NCBI GenBank assembly: GCA_031549965.1
Contig: JAVBPB010000049.1
Location: 1 to 15,878 of the forward strand
Source: JAVBPB01 sp031549965
GTDB lineage: Bacteria > Bacillota > Clostridia > Lachnospirales > Lachnospiraceae
DNA: 15,878 bases
Direction of reading: 5' to 3'
The notes beneath the pieces are model-generated. The model ran no database searches. It was not told the DNA's origin and saw only the letters and a program-made list of their open reading frames with translations. The translations under genes and the position numbers were made by a program. Of the stretch, positions 1-7,907 are shown piece after piece (positions within the stretch are counted from its first letter, which is position 1; each line of letters opens with the position of its first letter).

Positions 1-704
1 TTTAGTAAGTTAGAAAACAATTTAGAATTCCAAAAATCATCCTCGCCGAACCCCTTACACTCTTCTTCAAAAACCATCTTTTTAATGTTTTCTGCAAAGG
101 CATGCATAGCTTCAAAAGCATTTTTATAACACCTACTTTTCCCCATTTTGTCAATACATATTTTAATTAATACCTTCACATCTAGCTCTTTTTGAGACAC
201 TGGTACTCTTTTAAATGTCATAATTGTCCCATTACTTGCTTTATGAAAAATCGAAATTGGAATATCAGCACCATAATGAATTGGTTGACAATCCACACAA
301 TGAATATCACCATTCTCTCTTATTCCACATCCTAATACCATATGATTTCTTACATGTACCTTTTGATATAATTGGTTCCAATCACACCAGAATGGATCCA
401 TAGCAAAAGCAATAAATTCCGAATTATAATCAGCCTCTTTTATATTTTCATAACTCGTCTTTAAATTATTATGTTCTATGTATTCAATCTGTACTCCATT
501 ATAAGTTTTACTTATACGGGGTAGCTCTCCCCAATCTACAACTAAACATTCACCCAGCGTCTTTTTATCATCTTTTATATAATCAAATGCCCAGCTTTCT
601 GAAAATAATAACTCATAACTGATACCAATTTTATTTATAACCGTTGCCATGATATCTTCTCTACAATTTCTACCCTCTGTATTTAATGGAACTATATCCA
701 GCAT
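1..704 (-). CDS. BtrH N-terminal-like acyltransferase/protease-fold protein, cut by window start
   Basis: The first 234 codons of a minus-strand gene are open to the window edge; the 3' part is missing. It starts at ATG 704, ten bases after GGAGAG, and 21 bp beyond the preceding radical-SAM gene. The N-terminus carries NCRED (Cys14), then LFSESW at residues 33-38, then NHMVLG (His121) and CVDC (Asp138). This Cys...His...Asp order fits the papain/C39-like BtrH N-terminal family. In butirosin biosynthesis BtrH transfers an aminoacyl group from a carrier protein to the aminoglycoside. With a carrier protein and an amino acid ligase in the same operon, I infer that it transfers or releases the carrier-bound product. 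The recognition is from memory of the motif pattern, not an alignment, and a plain thioesterase or peptidase role is possible. Confidence 0.6.
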   Translation of the reverse strand, partial: MLDIVPLNTEGRNCREDIMATVINKIGISYELLFSESWAFDYIKDDKKTLGECLVVDWGELPRISKTYNGVQIEYIEHNNLKTSYENIKEADYNSEFIAFAMDPFWCDWNQLYQKVHVRNHMVLGCGIRENGDIHCVDCQPIHYGADIPISIFHKASNGTIMTFKRVPVSQKELDVKVLIKICIDKMGKSRCYKNAFEAMHAFAENIKKMVFEEECKGFGEDDFWNSKLFSNLL

Positions 705-725
705 TTTAGCTATTCTCTCCTTATA

Positions 726-1727
726 TTATAATTTCTTATCATAACGATAGATATTCGTAACTAAATTATCATCAATATCTATGTTCTCCATCTTATTCCT
801 AATATTATCTGATATATATTTCATAATTCGTAAATCTGAAATACTATTACATGTTTCACAAGTACAAACAACAGGAACATTACTAATCTCAAAATCTCCT
901 GTATAAACATTTCCTAATAAATCACCAACTTCACATTCACCTCGATATACACTGCCGTCATTCCAAATAAAAAAACTATTCATACCAATTGTGCATTTCC
1001 AATCTTTACATTTATTCTTATCCATGATACAAAACTTATTTGAATTAAATTCTTGTATATTTCCATCTTGGTCATATCCATAAATGTCTTTATAAGTATA
1101 GCTTCCTTGTTTCATAAATTCTTCTTGTTCCTCTGTATAACCATAGTAACCACCATGCAACTTCATCATATCAAAGTGAATTTGCATTTCATTACATTTG
1201 GCTATGAATTTCGTTACCCTATCCCAATATAAAGGTTCCATCATAACATTTATTGATGCTGAAACAAACTTTGAATCACAATTTTTATCAATATATTGAG
1301 TCAGATTCTTTACTTTTTCAAGTAACTCATCTTCATTCCCTTGTTCAAAGTGGCACGAAAAAGTAATTGAGTTTAAATACTTAAATGCTTCATAATAATA
1401 TTCAACATTTTTTGTCCCATTACTAGTCATACCCAAGCTTGCCCTATCCTTATATTCATCAGCCGCATACTTTAACATACCTAAAAATTCTTTATTCAGT
1501 GTTGGTTCACCTCCAGTAAACCAAATTCGTACATGTTGATCCTGAAACTTATTCATAATTTTATCCAATGCGCACTTAAATGTTTGTATATTTAATGACA
1601 TTGATTGATTATCATGTAAATACGGTCTACAATAAGAACATTTATAATTGCATATTGAACTTATATTCCATAATACACTGATATAATTATTAAATTTCTT
1701 AGCTCTAATTCCTACTATTTTCCCCAA
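726..1727 (-). CDS. Radical SAM enzyme with Cys-rich SPASM/twitch-like C-terminus
   Basis: This 333-residue protein has the radical-SAM cluster motif CNYKCSYC (Cys26, Cys30, Cys33) and TGGEPT at residues 71-76, the SAM-binding loop. The C-terminal third has seven more cysteines (233, 240, 245, 265, 288, 290, 293), including CTCETC. That pattern is typical of SPASM or twitch domains holding auxiliary iron-sulfur clusters. Such enzymes modify peptides or small molecules by hydrogen abstraction; BtrN, a twitch enzyme, oxidises an aminocyclitol. The start is TTG at 1727, eight bases after AGGTGAG, and no better-placed ATG exists. It lies 5 bp after the DUF3795 gene and 21 bp before the BtrH-like gene. 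No precursor-peptide gene is visible nearby, so I infer a small-molecule or carrier-bound substrate. The substrate is unknown. Confidence 0.85.
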   Translation of the reverse strand: MGKIVGIRAKKFNNYISVLWNISSICNYKCSYCRPYLHDNQSMSLNIQTFKCALDKIMNKFQDQHVRIWFTGGEPTLNKEFLGMLKYAADEYKDRASLGMTSNGTKNVEYYYEAFKYLNSITFSCHFEQGNEDELLEKVKNLTQYIDKNCDSKFVSASINVMMEPLYWDRVTKFIAKCNEMQIHFDMMKLHGGYYGYTEEQEEFMKQGSYTYKDIYGYDQDGNIQEFNSNKFCIMDKNKCKDWKCTIGMNSFFIWNDGSVYRGECEVGDLLGNVYTGDFEISNVPVVCTCETCNSISDLRIMKYISDNIRNKMENIDIDDNLVTNIYRYDKKL

Positions 1728-1732
1728 TTAAC

Positions 1733-2137
1733 TCACTCACCTTTATCTAAATTATATTTAATTTCATCTAAATTTTCTTTTTTGTAAAAAAAAGCTGATG
1801 CCAACATCTTATACTCCTTATCTGTACAACTCCTTTTACAAGCTGGCTTAAATGCCATTGTTTTCTCAAATGTCTCATTTATTTTTTTACATGGATATAA
1901 TTTGCATATGCCACAATTATCAATATGCCTCTCCGTTACACATTCAACAATGCCAAATCTACAGAAATTTCCTTTTTTGCAACCTATACATTGAATCTCT
2001 TCATTAGAAACTACACAATCACGATACCCTATCTTTTCCCAAAGTACAGCAGTCTTATGTAATTCTTCAGCACTCTTAGGTAAGTGCCTAGGGCACATAC
2101 TACAGTTATTTCCACATGCAGCAATTATCTCTTTCAA
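1733..2137 (-). CDS. DUF3795-type cysteine-rich small protein
   Basis: This 134-residue protein has 13 cysteines. They include an N-terminal CGNNCSMC (Cys8, 12, 15), CIGC (50-53), CGIC (75-78) and YPC (83), the spacing I associate with the DUF3795 family. The cysteine pattern suggests iron-sulfur or zinc binding; the family has no established general function that I know of. Translation appears to start at TTG 2137, nine bases after GGAG. It sits between the carrier protein and the SPASM-like radical-SAM gene, only 5 bp from the latter. A role as an electron carrier or cluster-supply partner for the radical-SAM enzymes is possible but is inference only. Confidence 0.75.
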   Translation of the reverse strand: MKEIIAACGNNCSMCPRHLPKSAEELHKTAVLWEKIGYRDCVVSNEEIQCIGCKKGNFCRFGIVECVTERHIDNCGICKLYPCKKINETFEKTMAFKPACKRSCTDKEYKMLASAFFYKKENLDEIKYNLDKGE

Positions 2138-2191
2138 TCTAGGTATCTCCTTTTATTTCATACATTATAGTCACTCTTTCTTTATTACTCT

Positions 2192-2443
2192 CTATTTATC
2201 AGCAATCTTTGATTCCACAATTTTACCAATTACGTTTACTGCTCTAAAATTATCCAAGTTTAAAACATCGTTTAGGCTTATATCAAATGTATCTTCAATA
2301 AAGACTAATAACCTAACCATAGAAAGGGAGTCTAATAACCCAGTGGACATTATATCCGTATTGTCATCCCATTCAATATTCTTATCTACAAATAATTCGT
2401 CAATTATATAATTTCTAATTTGTTCTTGTATCATTTTTATCAT
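2192..2443 (-). CDS. Free-standing acyl/aminoacyl carrier protein
   Basis: This 83-residue acidic protein has the size and helix layout of an ACP/PCP. The phosphopantetheine site is Ser39 in GLLDSLS, with the usual following VRLLVFIED helix. It carries intermediates as thioesters on a 4'-phosphopantetheine arm. It starts at ATG 2443; ATG 2434 is also possible because AAAGG is better spaced for it. It lies 63 bp after the HemW-like gene and two genes from the amino acid:[carrier protein] ligase. It is therefore the likely acceptor of that ligase and the platform for the dehydrogenase and radical-SAM steps. No fatty-acid synthesis genes are near, which argues against a housekeeping AcpP. Confidence 0.92.
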   Translation of the reverse strand: MIKMIQEQIRNYIIDELFVDKNIEWDDNTDIMSTGLLDSLSMVRLLVFIEDTFDISLNDVLNLDNFRAVNVIGKIVESKIADK

Positions 2444-2506
2444 CCTTTATCCCTTATATTTTTTAGAACACCTTACTTTAAAATTGTGTATAAATTCCAT
2501 GATTAG

Positions 2507-3871
2507 CTATCTTAATTTTTTTATAGACATATAGTCTTGATTATATGCACTACGACCTTCCTTTACTGCTTTTAGGAAATTTGTCATATCACTGTCCGCA
2601 ATATTTTCTGAGAACATAGTTTTTTGAATATTCCCTACCCAAGCTCGTCCTTCCTCCGATAAATAATAATTATCTTGATCATCATATACATAACCTAGTT
2701 GGATAAGCTGCTTAAACTTATCTTCAATATCAGGAAATTTACCATTAACCATTTTCTTTTCTACCTTCAATAAATTGATAGCTAGTATAATTAATCTACG
2801 TTCAACTTCCTTTTCACTAATAATAATACCTGTTTCGATCGGATATTGATTATTCTCCAACATGCTATTATATCCCTCAACAGAGCATACATTCCTAAAA
2901 GCCTGTCCTTCTAAGAAACTTCTGGCAGATGGTCCTATACCTAACATATTTCCACCTTTTAAATAGTGATATAATCCCGGATGTGGTTTATCAAATTTCT
3001 TTGAGTAAGTACATGAAATAACTTGTTTATATCCTTCCTTCGACATTAAATTATGTATTTGTTTGTTCTGTTCAAGTTCACGAGATTTTGTAGGCACGAT
3101 CTCAAACTTACCATTTTCATAAATATCTTTAAAAAATGTAGTATTCGGATATAAATTCAAACTATAAAAATCTATGTATTCGGCTCCTAATGATATTGCT
3201 TGTTTTACATCGTTTTCTATATCTTGCTCTGTTTGATTTGGAAGATTATACATTAAATCAAAAGCAAAACTTTCAAATTTATATTTTTTTAACATTTGAG
3301 CTAATTTATGTATTTCATTAATCGTTGGTTTAATTAATAATTTCTTTCTGATGGACTCGTTAAAAGTTTGTACTCCAAAACTTATTCTTGATATATTGTA
3401 TTTTTTATACATCTCTAGACGGTTTTCGTCTAACAAATTCTTAATATTGCCTTCAATGCTAATAGACGGTTTTTCACAAACATCAAAGTTATCATAAATT
3501 ACTTTCATTATTTGCTCAAAGTGTTGGTATTTGATAATAGAAGGATCTCCTCCTCCAAAAAATATAGATGTAATTATACTATTCTTGAAAAATGGTTTTT
3601 CCGCATACATACGTATTTCTTTAATAACATTCTCAAAATACTGATCCAGTAGCTTATCATTTTTAGGATACGCTTCTTTATAAAATTGGCAGTATGAACA
3701 AAATGAATTACAATATGGTATATGTATATACAATCTAAAATCCGATTTTTTTGATGGTGTTTGCAAATAATCAAAATAATCTCCCTTACTTTCTATCTGA
3801 TTACTATAAATACTTAATTTAGGATAATCCCATATATCTGTTATTCTATTTGTGTATGGTATAATATTCAT
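2507..3871 (-). CDS. HemW-like (coproporphyrinogen oxidase-like) radical SAM enzyme
   Basis: The protein has YIHIPYC followed by CX3CX2C (CNSFCSYC; Cys54, 58, 61 of the 454-residue form), GGGDPS as the SAM loop, ISFGVQTF and a HemN-type C-terminal region. This is the HemN/HemW fold. Family members include HemW heme chaperones, the anaerobic heme-degrading ChuW group, and class C radical-SAM methyltransferases and cyclopropanases of natural-product pathways. The operon has no heme genes, so I favour the class C type, using one or two SAM to add a one-carbon unit to an sp2 carbon. That assignment is inference. ATG 3871 is preferred, with AGAGGA 12 bases upstream. A TTG at 3883 overlaps the ligase stop but abuts the binding site directly. 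Subfamily is uncertain. Confidence 0.85.
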   Translation of the reverse strand: MNIIPYTNRITDIWDYPKLSIYSNQIESKGDYFDYLQTPSKKSDFRLYIHIPYCNSFCSYCQFYKEAYPKNDKLLDQYFENVIKEIRMYAEKPFFKNSIITSIFFGGGDPSIIKYQHFEQIMKVIYDNFDVCEKPSISIEGNIKNLLDENRLEMYKKYNISRISFGVQTFNESIRKKLLIKPTINEIHKLAQMLKKYKFESFAFDLMYNLPNQTEQDIENDVKQAISLGAEYIDFYSLNLYPNTTFFKDIYENGKFEIVPTKSRELEQNKQIHNLMSKEGYKQVISCTYSKKFDKPHPGLYHYLKGGNMLGIGPSARSFLEGQAFRNVCSVEGYNSMLENNQYPIETGIIISEKEVERRLIILAINLLKVEKKMVNGKFPDIEDKFKQLIQLGYVYDDQDNYYLSEEGRAWVGNIQKTMFSENIADSDMTNFLKAVKEGRSAYNQDYMSIKKLR

Positions 3872-3879
3872 ATAATTCG

Positions 3880-5007
3880 TCAATCCTCTCTTATATATTT
3901 TTGAATTTCTTTTGGCCAGTTATTTATATCAATTCCAAATTGACACAAAAATGCAATAACAACTCTTTCTATTCCAAATCCAATACATGCAGATTCTGTA
4001 ACTAAATTATCTTGGCTTGTAAAACTAAATCTGCTTGAAAATGTTGTCCCATGTAAATTAAATGAAGCACATGCTGCCAAAGTATCCTCCTGTATAAATA
4101 AGCCTAATTCATATTTTACTTGATTAAACTTTTGTATTCTTTTATAATTTTGCATAGTAGGCATTACAAATGGATCTGACGCAATTGTCACTTTGTAATT
4201 CATTCCTAACCCCTCAAAAAAAACAGTAGTTTTGCGCAAAATTGCTTCTCGCATATCACTTACATATTGCCTATTACCTATCATTACCATTTCTCTAACA
4301 TGATAATCCTTTAATCTTGTTATCTCCCTCCAATTAAGTCTTCCTTCATTTCTAAAAACTCTTTGACGCAATGTATAAATACTTTCATGTGATAATTTTT
4401 TTTTTCGTAAGTAGCCAAACAAGTGAAAACATGCAGAAGGTGATAAAGTAAACTCTGGAGAATTTATTGTATTTAACATTTTTCCATCATTATATTTTTG
4501 CTGCACTTGACTATACTCATCAATAGATTCATGTACTTTTGAGCAAAATAATAAATACTGAGGTGATGTATTAAGATAATTTGTATCATTTACAGTTGTT
4601 AATGGTAATAGCGTTGGAAATTGCTTGGATATTGGCTGATATTCTTTAATAAATCCCAAAAACACTTTATCAAAATACTCAAATACTCTCTGTGCAATTC
4701 CAGACAAAACAATACATCCCTCATCATATTGCTCAATCAATTTACTTTCTAATATTTGATTACTGTCAAAATATTTTCTTTCCAAAATATTACTTGCAAT
4801 AACTTTCTCACATTCAGCATCAGGTCTAGGCTTTATTAAATTCTTAAAATTTCGAATAATTTTTTGTTCATCTGCATCATCTTCCAAATAAAGAATAACT
4901 TGATTAGAGGTACTTTCATAGGATAATATCTTTTCTGATACAAAACAAATGAGCCTTTTTTCCTCACTTGATAATTCACTATCTGTTTCTATTTTTATTA
5001 TTTTCAT
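3880..5007 (-). CDS. Class II aaRS-like amino acid:[carrier protein] ligase
   Basis: This 375-residue protein lacks tRNA-binding features but has class II synthetase motifs: FRNEG as motif 2 (residues 218-222) and GFGIER as motif 3 (343-348). The C-terminal half follows the pattern of seryl-tRNA-synthetase homologues that load glycine or alanine onto carrier proteins. These are HVREMVMIG after motif 2, CASFNLHG (313-320), and ESACIGFG. Cys193, Glu239 and Cys341 are spaced like the zinc ligands Cys/Glu/Cys of that family, where zinc binds the substrate amino group. I infer adenylation of an amino acid and thioester formation on the nearby carrier protein. About 130 N-terminal residues are unfamiliar. 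It starts at ATG 5007, six bases after AGGAA. Its amino acid specificity cannot be read from the sequence. Confidence 0.85.
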   Translation of the reverse strand: MKIIKIETDSELSSEEKRLICFVSEKILSYESTSNQVILYLEDDADEQKIIRNFKNLIKPRPDAECEKVIASNILERKYFDSNQILESKLIEQYDEGCIVLSGIAQRVFEYFDKVFLGFIKEYQPISKQFPTLLPLTTVNDTNYLNTSPQYLLFCSKVHESIDEYSQVQQKYNDGKMLNTINSPEFTLSPSACFHLFGYLRKKKLSHESIYTLRQRVFRNEGRLNWREITRLKDYHVREMVMIGNRQYVSDMREAILRKTTVFFEGLGMNYKVTIASDPFVMPTMQNYKRIQKFNQVKYELGLFIQEDTLAACASFNLHGTTFSSRFSFTSQDNLVTESACIGFGIERVVIAFLCQFGIDINNWPKEIQKYIRED

Positions 5008-5045
5008 ATTAAATTCCTAACCTTCCACTCTCAATTGCAAATAAA

Positions 5046-5981
5046 CTAGTCAAATAGTTCTTCCGCATTACAAATCAAACCAACATCTGCATATTTATGA
5101 ATAGCTGCATTTTCATCACAGTTAATTGACACGATTCTATTACAACCAATGATTCCAATAATATGTTGAGTAGCTCCAGATATACCAATTGCAATATATA
5201 AATCTGCCGCAATTGATGTACCACTTTGCCCTATTTGATAAATATGATTTAAATACCCTTTTTCTATAACTGGCTTACTTCCCATTATCATCAAGTTATT
5301 TTCTTTCGCAAATACTTTAATCTTTTTTAGTAGTGCTTCACTTACCGCCCTGCCTATGCCAATAATGATGTTCTGTTTTGGTAATCTCTCACAGCTTTCA
5401 CGTCGTAATACAGCTATACGATTAATAGTTTCTGGACATTCAACCAAAATTTCTTCTCGTTTTTTACCTCCTAGTTTTTCATATTGATTTAAGAGTTTTA
5501 ATGTGGCAATTTGTGGCGTACTTTTACAACTAATTTGTGAAAGCAATTCATTACTCGATGTTGCTCTTACATATATAAAACAATCCTCTTCTGCATTGTA
5601 ATTAATCTTAACTACATCTGCTGTTACCCCTGCCTGTAATTTTACACTAAGCCAAGCTGCAATTGCTCTTCCTGTTACACTTGCCGCAAGAAAAATCATT
5701 TCCACTTTATATTGTTTACATATTTCTAAGAGCCAATTAAAATATACTTCTCTAGTAACAAATTGTATGTACCTATCCTCAAACAAATAAACCGTTGAAA
5801 TATTGACTTGACAAATTTCATCATAATACATGCCATAAACACTTTTGGGAATCGCTACCTCAATCTCATAAAACTGTGTCCCTTTAATTGTTTTCCCAAT
5901 ATAATTAATTACATTTAAAAACTCTTTGAATATTTCATCCGAATCACTGAATGAATGATATCCAATTAATATCTTTTTCAT
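5046..5981 (-). CDS. etfA: Electron transfer flavoprotein alpha subunit
   Basis: The C-terminal FAD domain is clear: GSKPVIEKG (about 235-243), QIGQSG, and DLYIAIGISGATQH, followed by the usual GIIGCNRIVSIN segment. The N-terminal half resembles the alpha subunit's alpha/beta domain but is divergent. It forms a heterodimer with the beta subunit and takes electrons from the acyl-CoA-dehydrogenase-type enzyme two genes upstream. ATG 5981 (311 aa) is chosen over the longer GTG 5990. ATG 5981 forms a 4-nt ATGA overlap with etfB and has GAGGG 11 bases upstream, while GTG 5990 is only two bases from GAGGG. The pair is probably dedicated to this pathway, because it is embedded between the dehydrogenase and the carrier-protein ligase and is quite diverged. 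Confidence 0.92.
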   Translation of the reverse strand: MKKILIGYHSFSDSDEIFKEFLNVINYIGKTIKGTQFYEIEVAIPKSVYGMYYDEICQVNISTVYLFEDRYIQFVTREVYFNWLLEICKQYKVEMIFLAASVTGRAIAAWLSVKLQAGVTADVVKINYNAEEDCFIYVRATSSNELLSQISCKSTPQIATLKLLNQYEKLGGKKREEILVECPETINRIAVLRRESCERLPKQNIIIGIGRAVSEALLKKIKVFAKENNLMIMGSKPVIEKGYLNHIYQIGQSGTSIAADLYIAIGISGATQHIIGIIGCNRIVSINCDENAAIHKYADVGLICNAEELFD

Positions 5982-6721
5982 TTCATACACATCCCTCTAG
6001 CTTTCTTAATTTCCATACTGAGTACCTCCTTTATATGAACAATAGAATCATCAATAATCTCATGCTCTTTTTTTGCAGTAAGTTTTTCTGATGCTACTAC
6101 TTCTGTTAAAGATCCTTTCTTTCCACATGCTTCTGGTTTTATATGTATATCATCTAGGCTGTATATTTTTGTATCATTTCTTTCAAGATTACATATATCA
6201 AATAATGTAGGTTTATTAACATTTAAAAATTTTTGTGTTTGTGCATTACTAACTGCTATTAGGGCTGGAAAAGGAATATTAATTTGTTGGATATATTCAT
6301 TTAAATCCTCTACACAAGTAAGCGTTTGTTCGTTACAAATAATATCTGTTACATTGATTGCAAAAGGTAAATCCATTTCTGCTGCTAATGAAACTGGTAC
6401 ATGACTAGTTTCTCCAAAGTTTGACAAGTATGATGTCAAAATAATATCGAATTTTATTCCTGTTCTTTTGATACCATAACTGATTATTTTAGAAGTAGTA
6501 TATGTATCCGATGCAACAAATTGTGCATCACTTAACATAAAAAGCTGTGTTACATTATAGTCATAACATTTTTCATATCTACTGCACTTTTCTTTTGCAT
6601 CCATTGTCAAACAGTATATATTAGCTCCATAATATTTTTTTAATATCTTAGCCCACATTAATGGTACATATTCTTCATTACGCTCATCTTTAGAAAAACG
6701 TACTAATACTAAAATATTCAT
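5978..6721 (-). CDS. etfB: Electron transfer flavoprotein beta subunit, divergent
   Basis: The protein begins MNILVLVRF, as beta subunits do, and has the expected length (247 aa). The middle segment, where typical ETF beta has a DTGQ-type nucleotide-binding motif, reads ETSHVPVSLAAEMDLPF. The scaffold is therefore kept but key positions differ. The beta subunit normally binds AMP and docks to the dehydrogenase. The ATG at 6721 overlaps the dehydrogenase stop by four bases (ATGA) and has AGGAG seven bases upstream, so translation is tightly coupled. The altered motif may mean weak or absent AMP binding, or a modified nucleotide site. It is most likely a private redox partner of the adjacent ACAD; an unrelated housekeeping role is unlikely. 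Confidence 0.88.
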   Translation of the reverse strand: MNILVLVRFSKDERNEEYVPLMWAKILKKYYGANIYCLTMDAKEKCSRYEKCYDYNVTQLFMLSDAQFVASDTYTTSKIISYGIKRTGIKFDIILTSYLSNFGETSHVPVSLAAEMDLPFAINVTDIICNEQTLTCVEDLNEYIQQINIPFPALIAVSNAQTQKFLNVNKPTLFDICNLERNDTKIYSLDDIHIKPEACGKKGSLTEVVASEKLTAKKEHEIIDDSIVHIKEVLSMEIKKARGMCMK

Positions 6722-7845
6722 TTTCGCACTCCTAACATTCTCGATATAATCTCCAATTGTATTTCTGAAGTTCCAGAATATATCTTAGCCGCCAATGCAT
6801 TTCTAACTTCATGCTCAATTTCTCCCTCTTTGCTATAACCATATGCACCATATATTTGTAATGCCTCAATACAAGTCTTTGAATATTCCTCACCTACAAA
6901 ATATTTAAATATAGCAGACTCCATGTAAGTATTTTTTCCTTGATCTTTCATATCTGTAATTTTTTTTAGTAATAAATTCCCTAACTCAATATCTATCTTC
7001 ATTTTTGCAATTTTCTCTGCTACAAGTTGATAGCTGCCAATACTTTTACCAAATTCATTACGTATATTAACGTATTTTATACAATCATCCATAATTCTTT
7101 CCATAGTGCCTAGATGACTTGCAAAACTACAACTTCGTTCAAAATCCAATGCCATATTAGATATCTGCATTCCTTCCCCAATTTTACCAATTACTCTATT
7201 TCTAGGAATTTTGCATTTATTTAATATCACTTCACCCATAGGGCATGATTCAAGACCCATTTTTAATATTTCTTTACCTATTTCAAATCCAACATCTTCT
7301 TTTCGTACTAAAAATATGCTGTACTCGTCCTTTAACATATCTTTGGCAACTATTGCAAATACATTGGCAATAGTTGCATTAGAAATATAAATTTTTGCAC
7401 CATTTAATACAACAAAATCTTCTTGCAATTCATATGTCGTATTAATCCGGTATACATCGCTTCCTGAATCAGGCTCTGTTATCGCATAACAGCCAATTAA
7501 CTCACCATTATATAAACCCGGATAGCATTCTTCTATAAGTTCCTCATTTGCATATTTAGGTAGTAAAAAAGTTGACACGATTAAACTGTTATTTATAGCA
7601 AAAACAAAACCACTATCTTTTACTGTCTTACCTAAATATTTAGCAACTGAAAAAATAGAAGAAACATCTTCTCCCATTCCTCCCACCTCTTTAGGAGTCA
7701 ATAAAGCTAATATGCCATACTCACAACATTTGTTCCATAGATCCCTTGAAAACGTTTCACTACTATACAAGTTCATCTGACTATCTGCAAAATCTTTTAT
7801 TAAGTTATAAATCTTCTTTTCCTTTATATTCATTTTATAATCCAT
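6718..7845 (-). CDS. Acyl-CoA dehydrogenase-type flavoprotein, probable aminoacyl-carrier-protein dehydrogenase
   Basis: This 375-residue protein has the full ACAD fold signature. It contains YAITEPDSGSD (120-130, FAD/substrate loop), the R.EFGKSIG segment (262-270), IYGAYGY (331-337) and a C-terminal IYSGTSEIQ (355-363). The usual catalytic Glu of medium- and short-chain enzymes in IYEGT is Ser357 here. Instead DFERS places Glu236 in the helix that carries the base in isovaleryl-CoA and long-chain enzymes. From memory, the FERSC..AS.LG and YSGTSE combination resembles dehydrogenases acting on prolyl or other aminoacyl groups on carrier proteins. I infer alpha,beta- or C-N desaturation of the ACP-bound amino acid, with electrons passed to the adjacent ETF. 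It starts at ATG 7845, eight bases after AGGA. Substrate identity is not visible. Confidence 0.85.
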   Translation of the reverse strand: MDYKMNIKEKKIYNLIKDFADSQMNLYSSETFSRDLWNKCCEYGILALLTPKEVGGMGEDVSSIFSVAKYLGKTVKDSGFVFAINNSLIVSTFLLPKYANEELIEECYPGLYNGELIGCYAITEPDSGSDVYRINTTYELQEDFVVLNGAKIYISNATIANVFAIVAKDMLKDEYSIFLVRKEDVGFEIGKEILKMGLESCPMGEVILNKCKIPRNRVIGKIGEGMQISNMALDFERSCSFASHLGTMERIMDDCIKYVNIRNEFGKSIGSYQLVAEKIAKMKIDIELGNLLLKKITDMKDQGKNTYMESAIFKYFVGEEYSKTCIEALQIYGAYGYSKEGEIEHEVRNALAAKIYSGTSEIQLEIISRMLGVRK

Positions 7846-7907
7846 ATTTTTATTCCTAAATATTATGTATTACTTACACATAACTTCCTCTTTCCTTCAA
7901 TGTATAT

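Noticed and set aside
726..1727. The SPASM-like radical-SAM enzyme as a peptide (RiPP) maturase
   Set aside because: No precursor-peptide-like small gene or recognition domain is visible in the neighbouring intergenic regions, so a small-molecule or carrier-bound role is favoured. A precursor beyond the left edge cannot be excluded.
3574..3774. A 66-codon minus-strand frame inside the HemW-like gene
   Set aside because: It overlaps the radical-SAM core motif in another frame and has no independent support.
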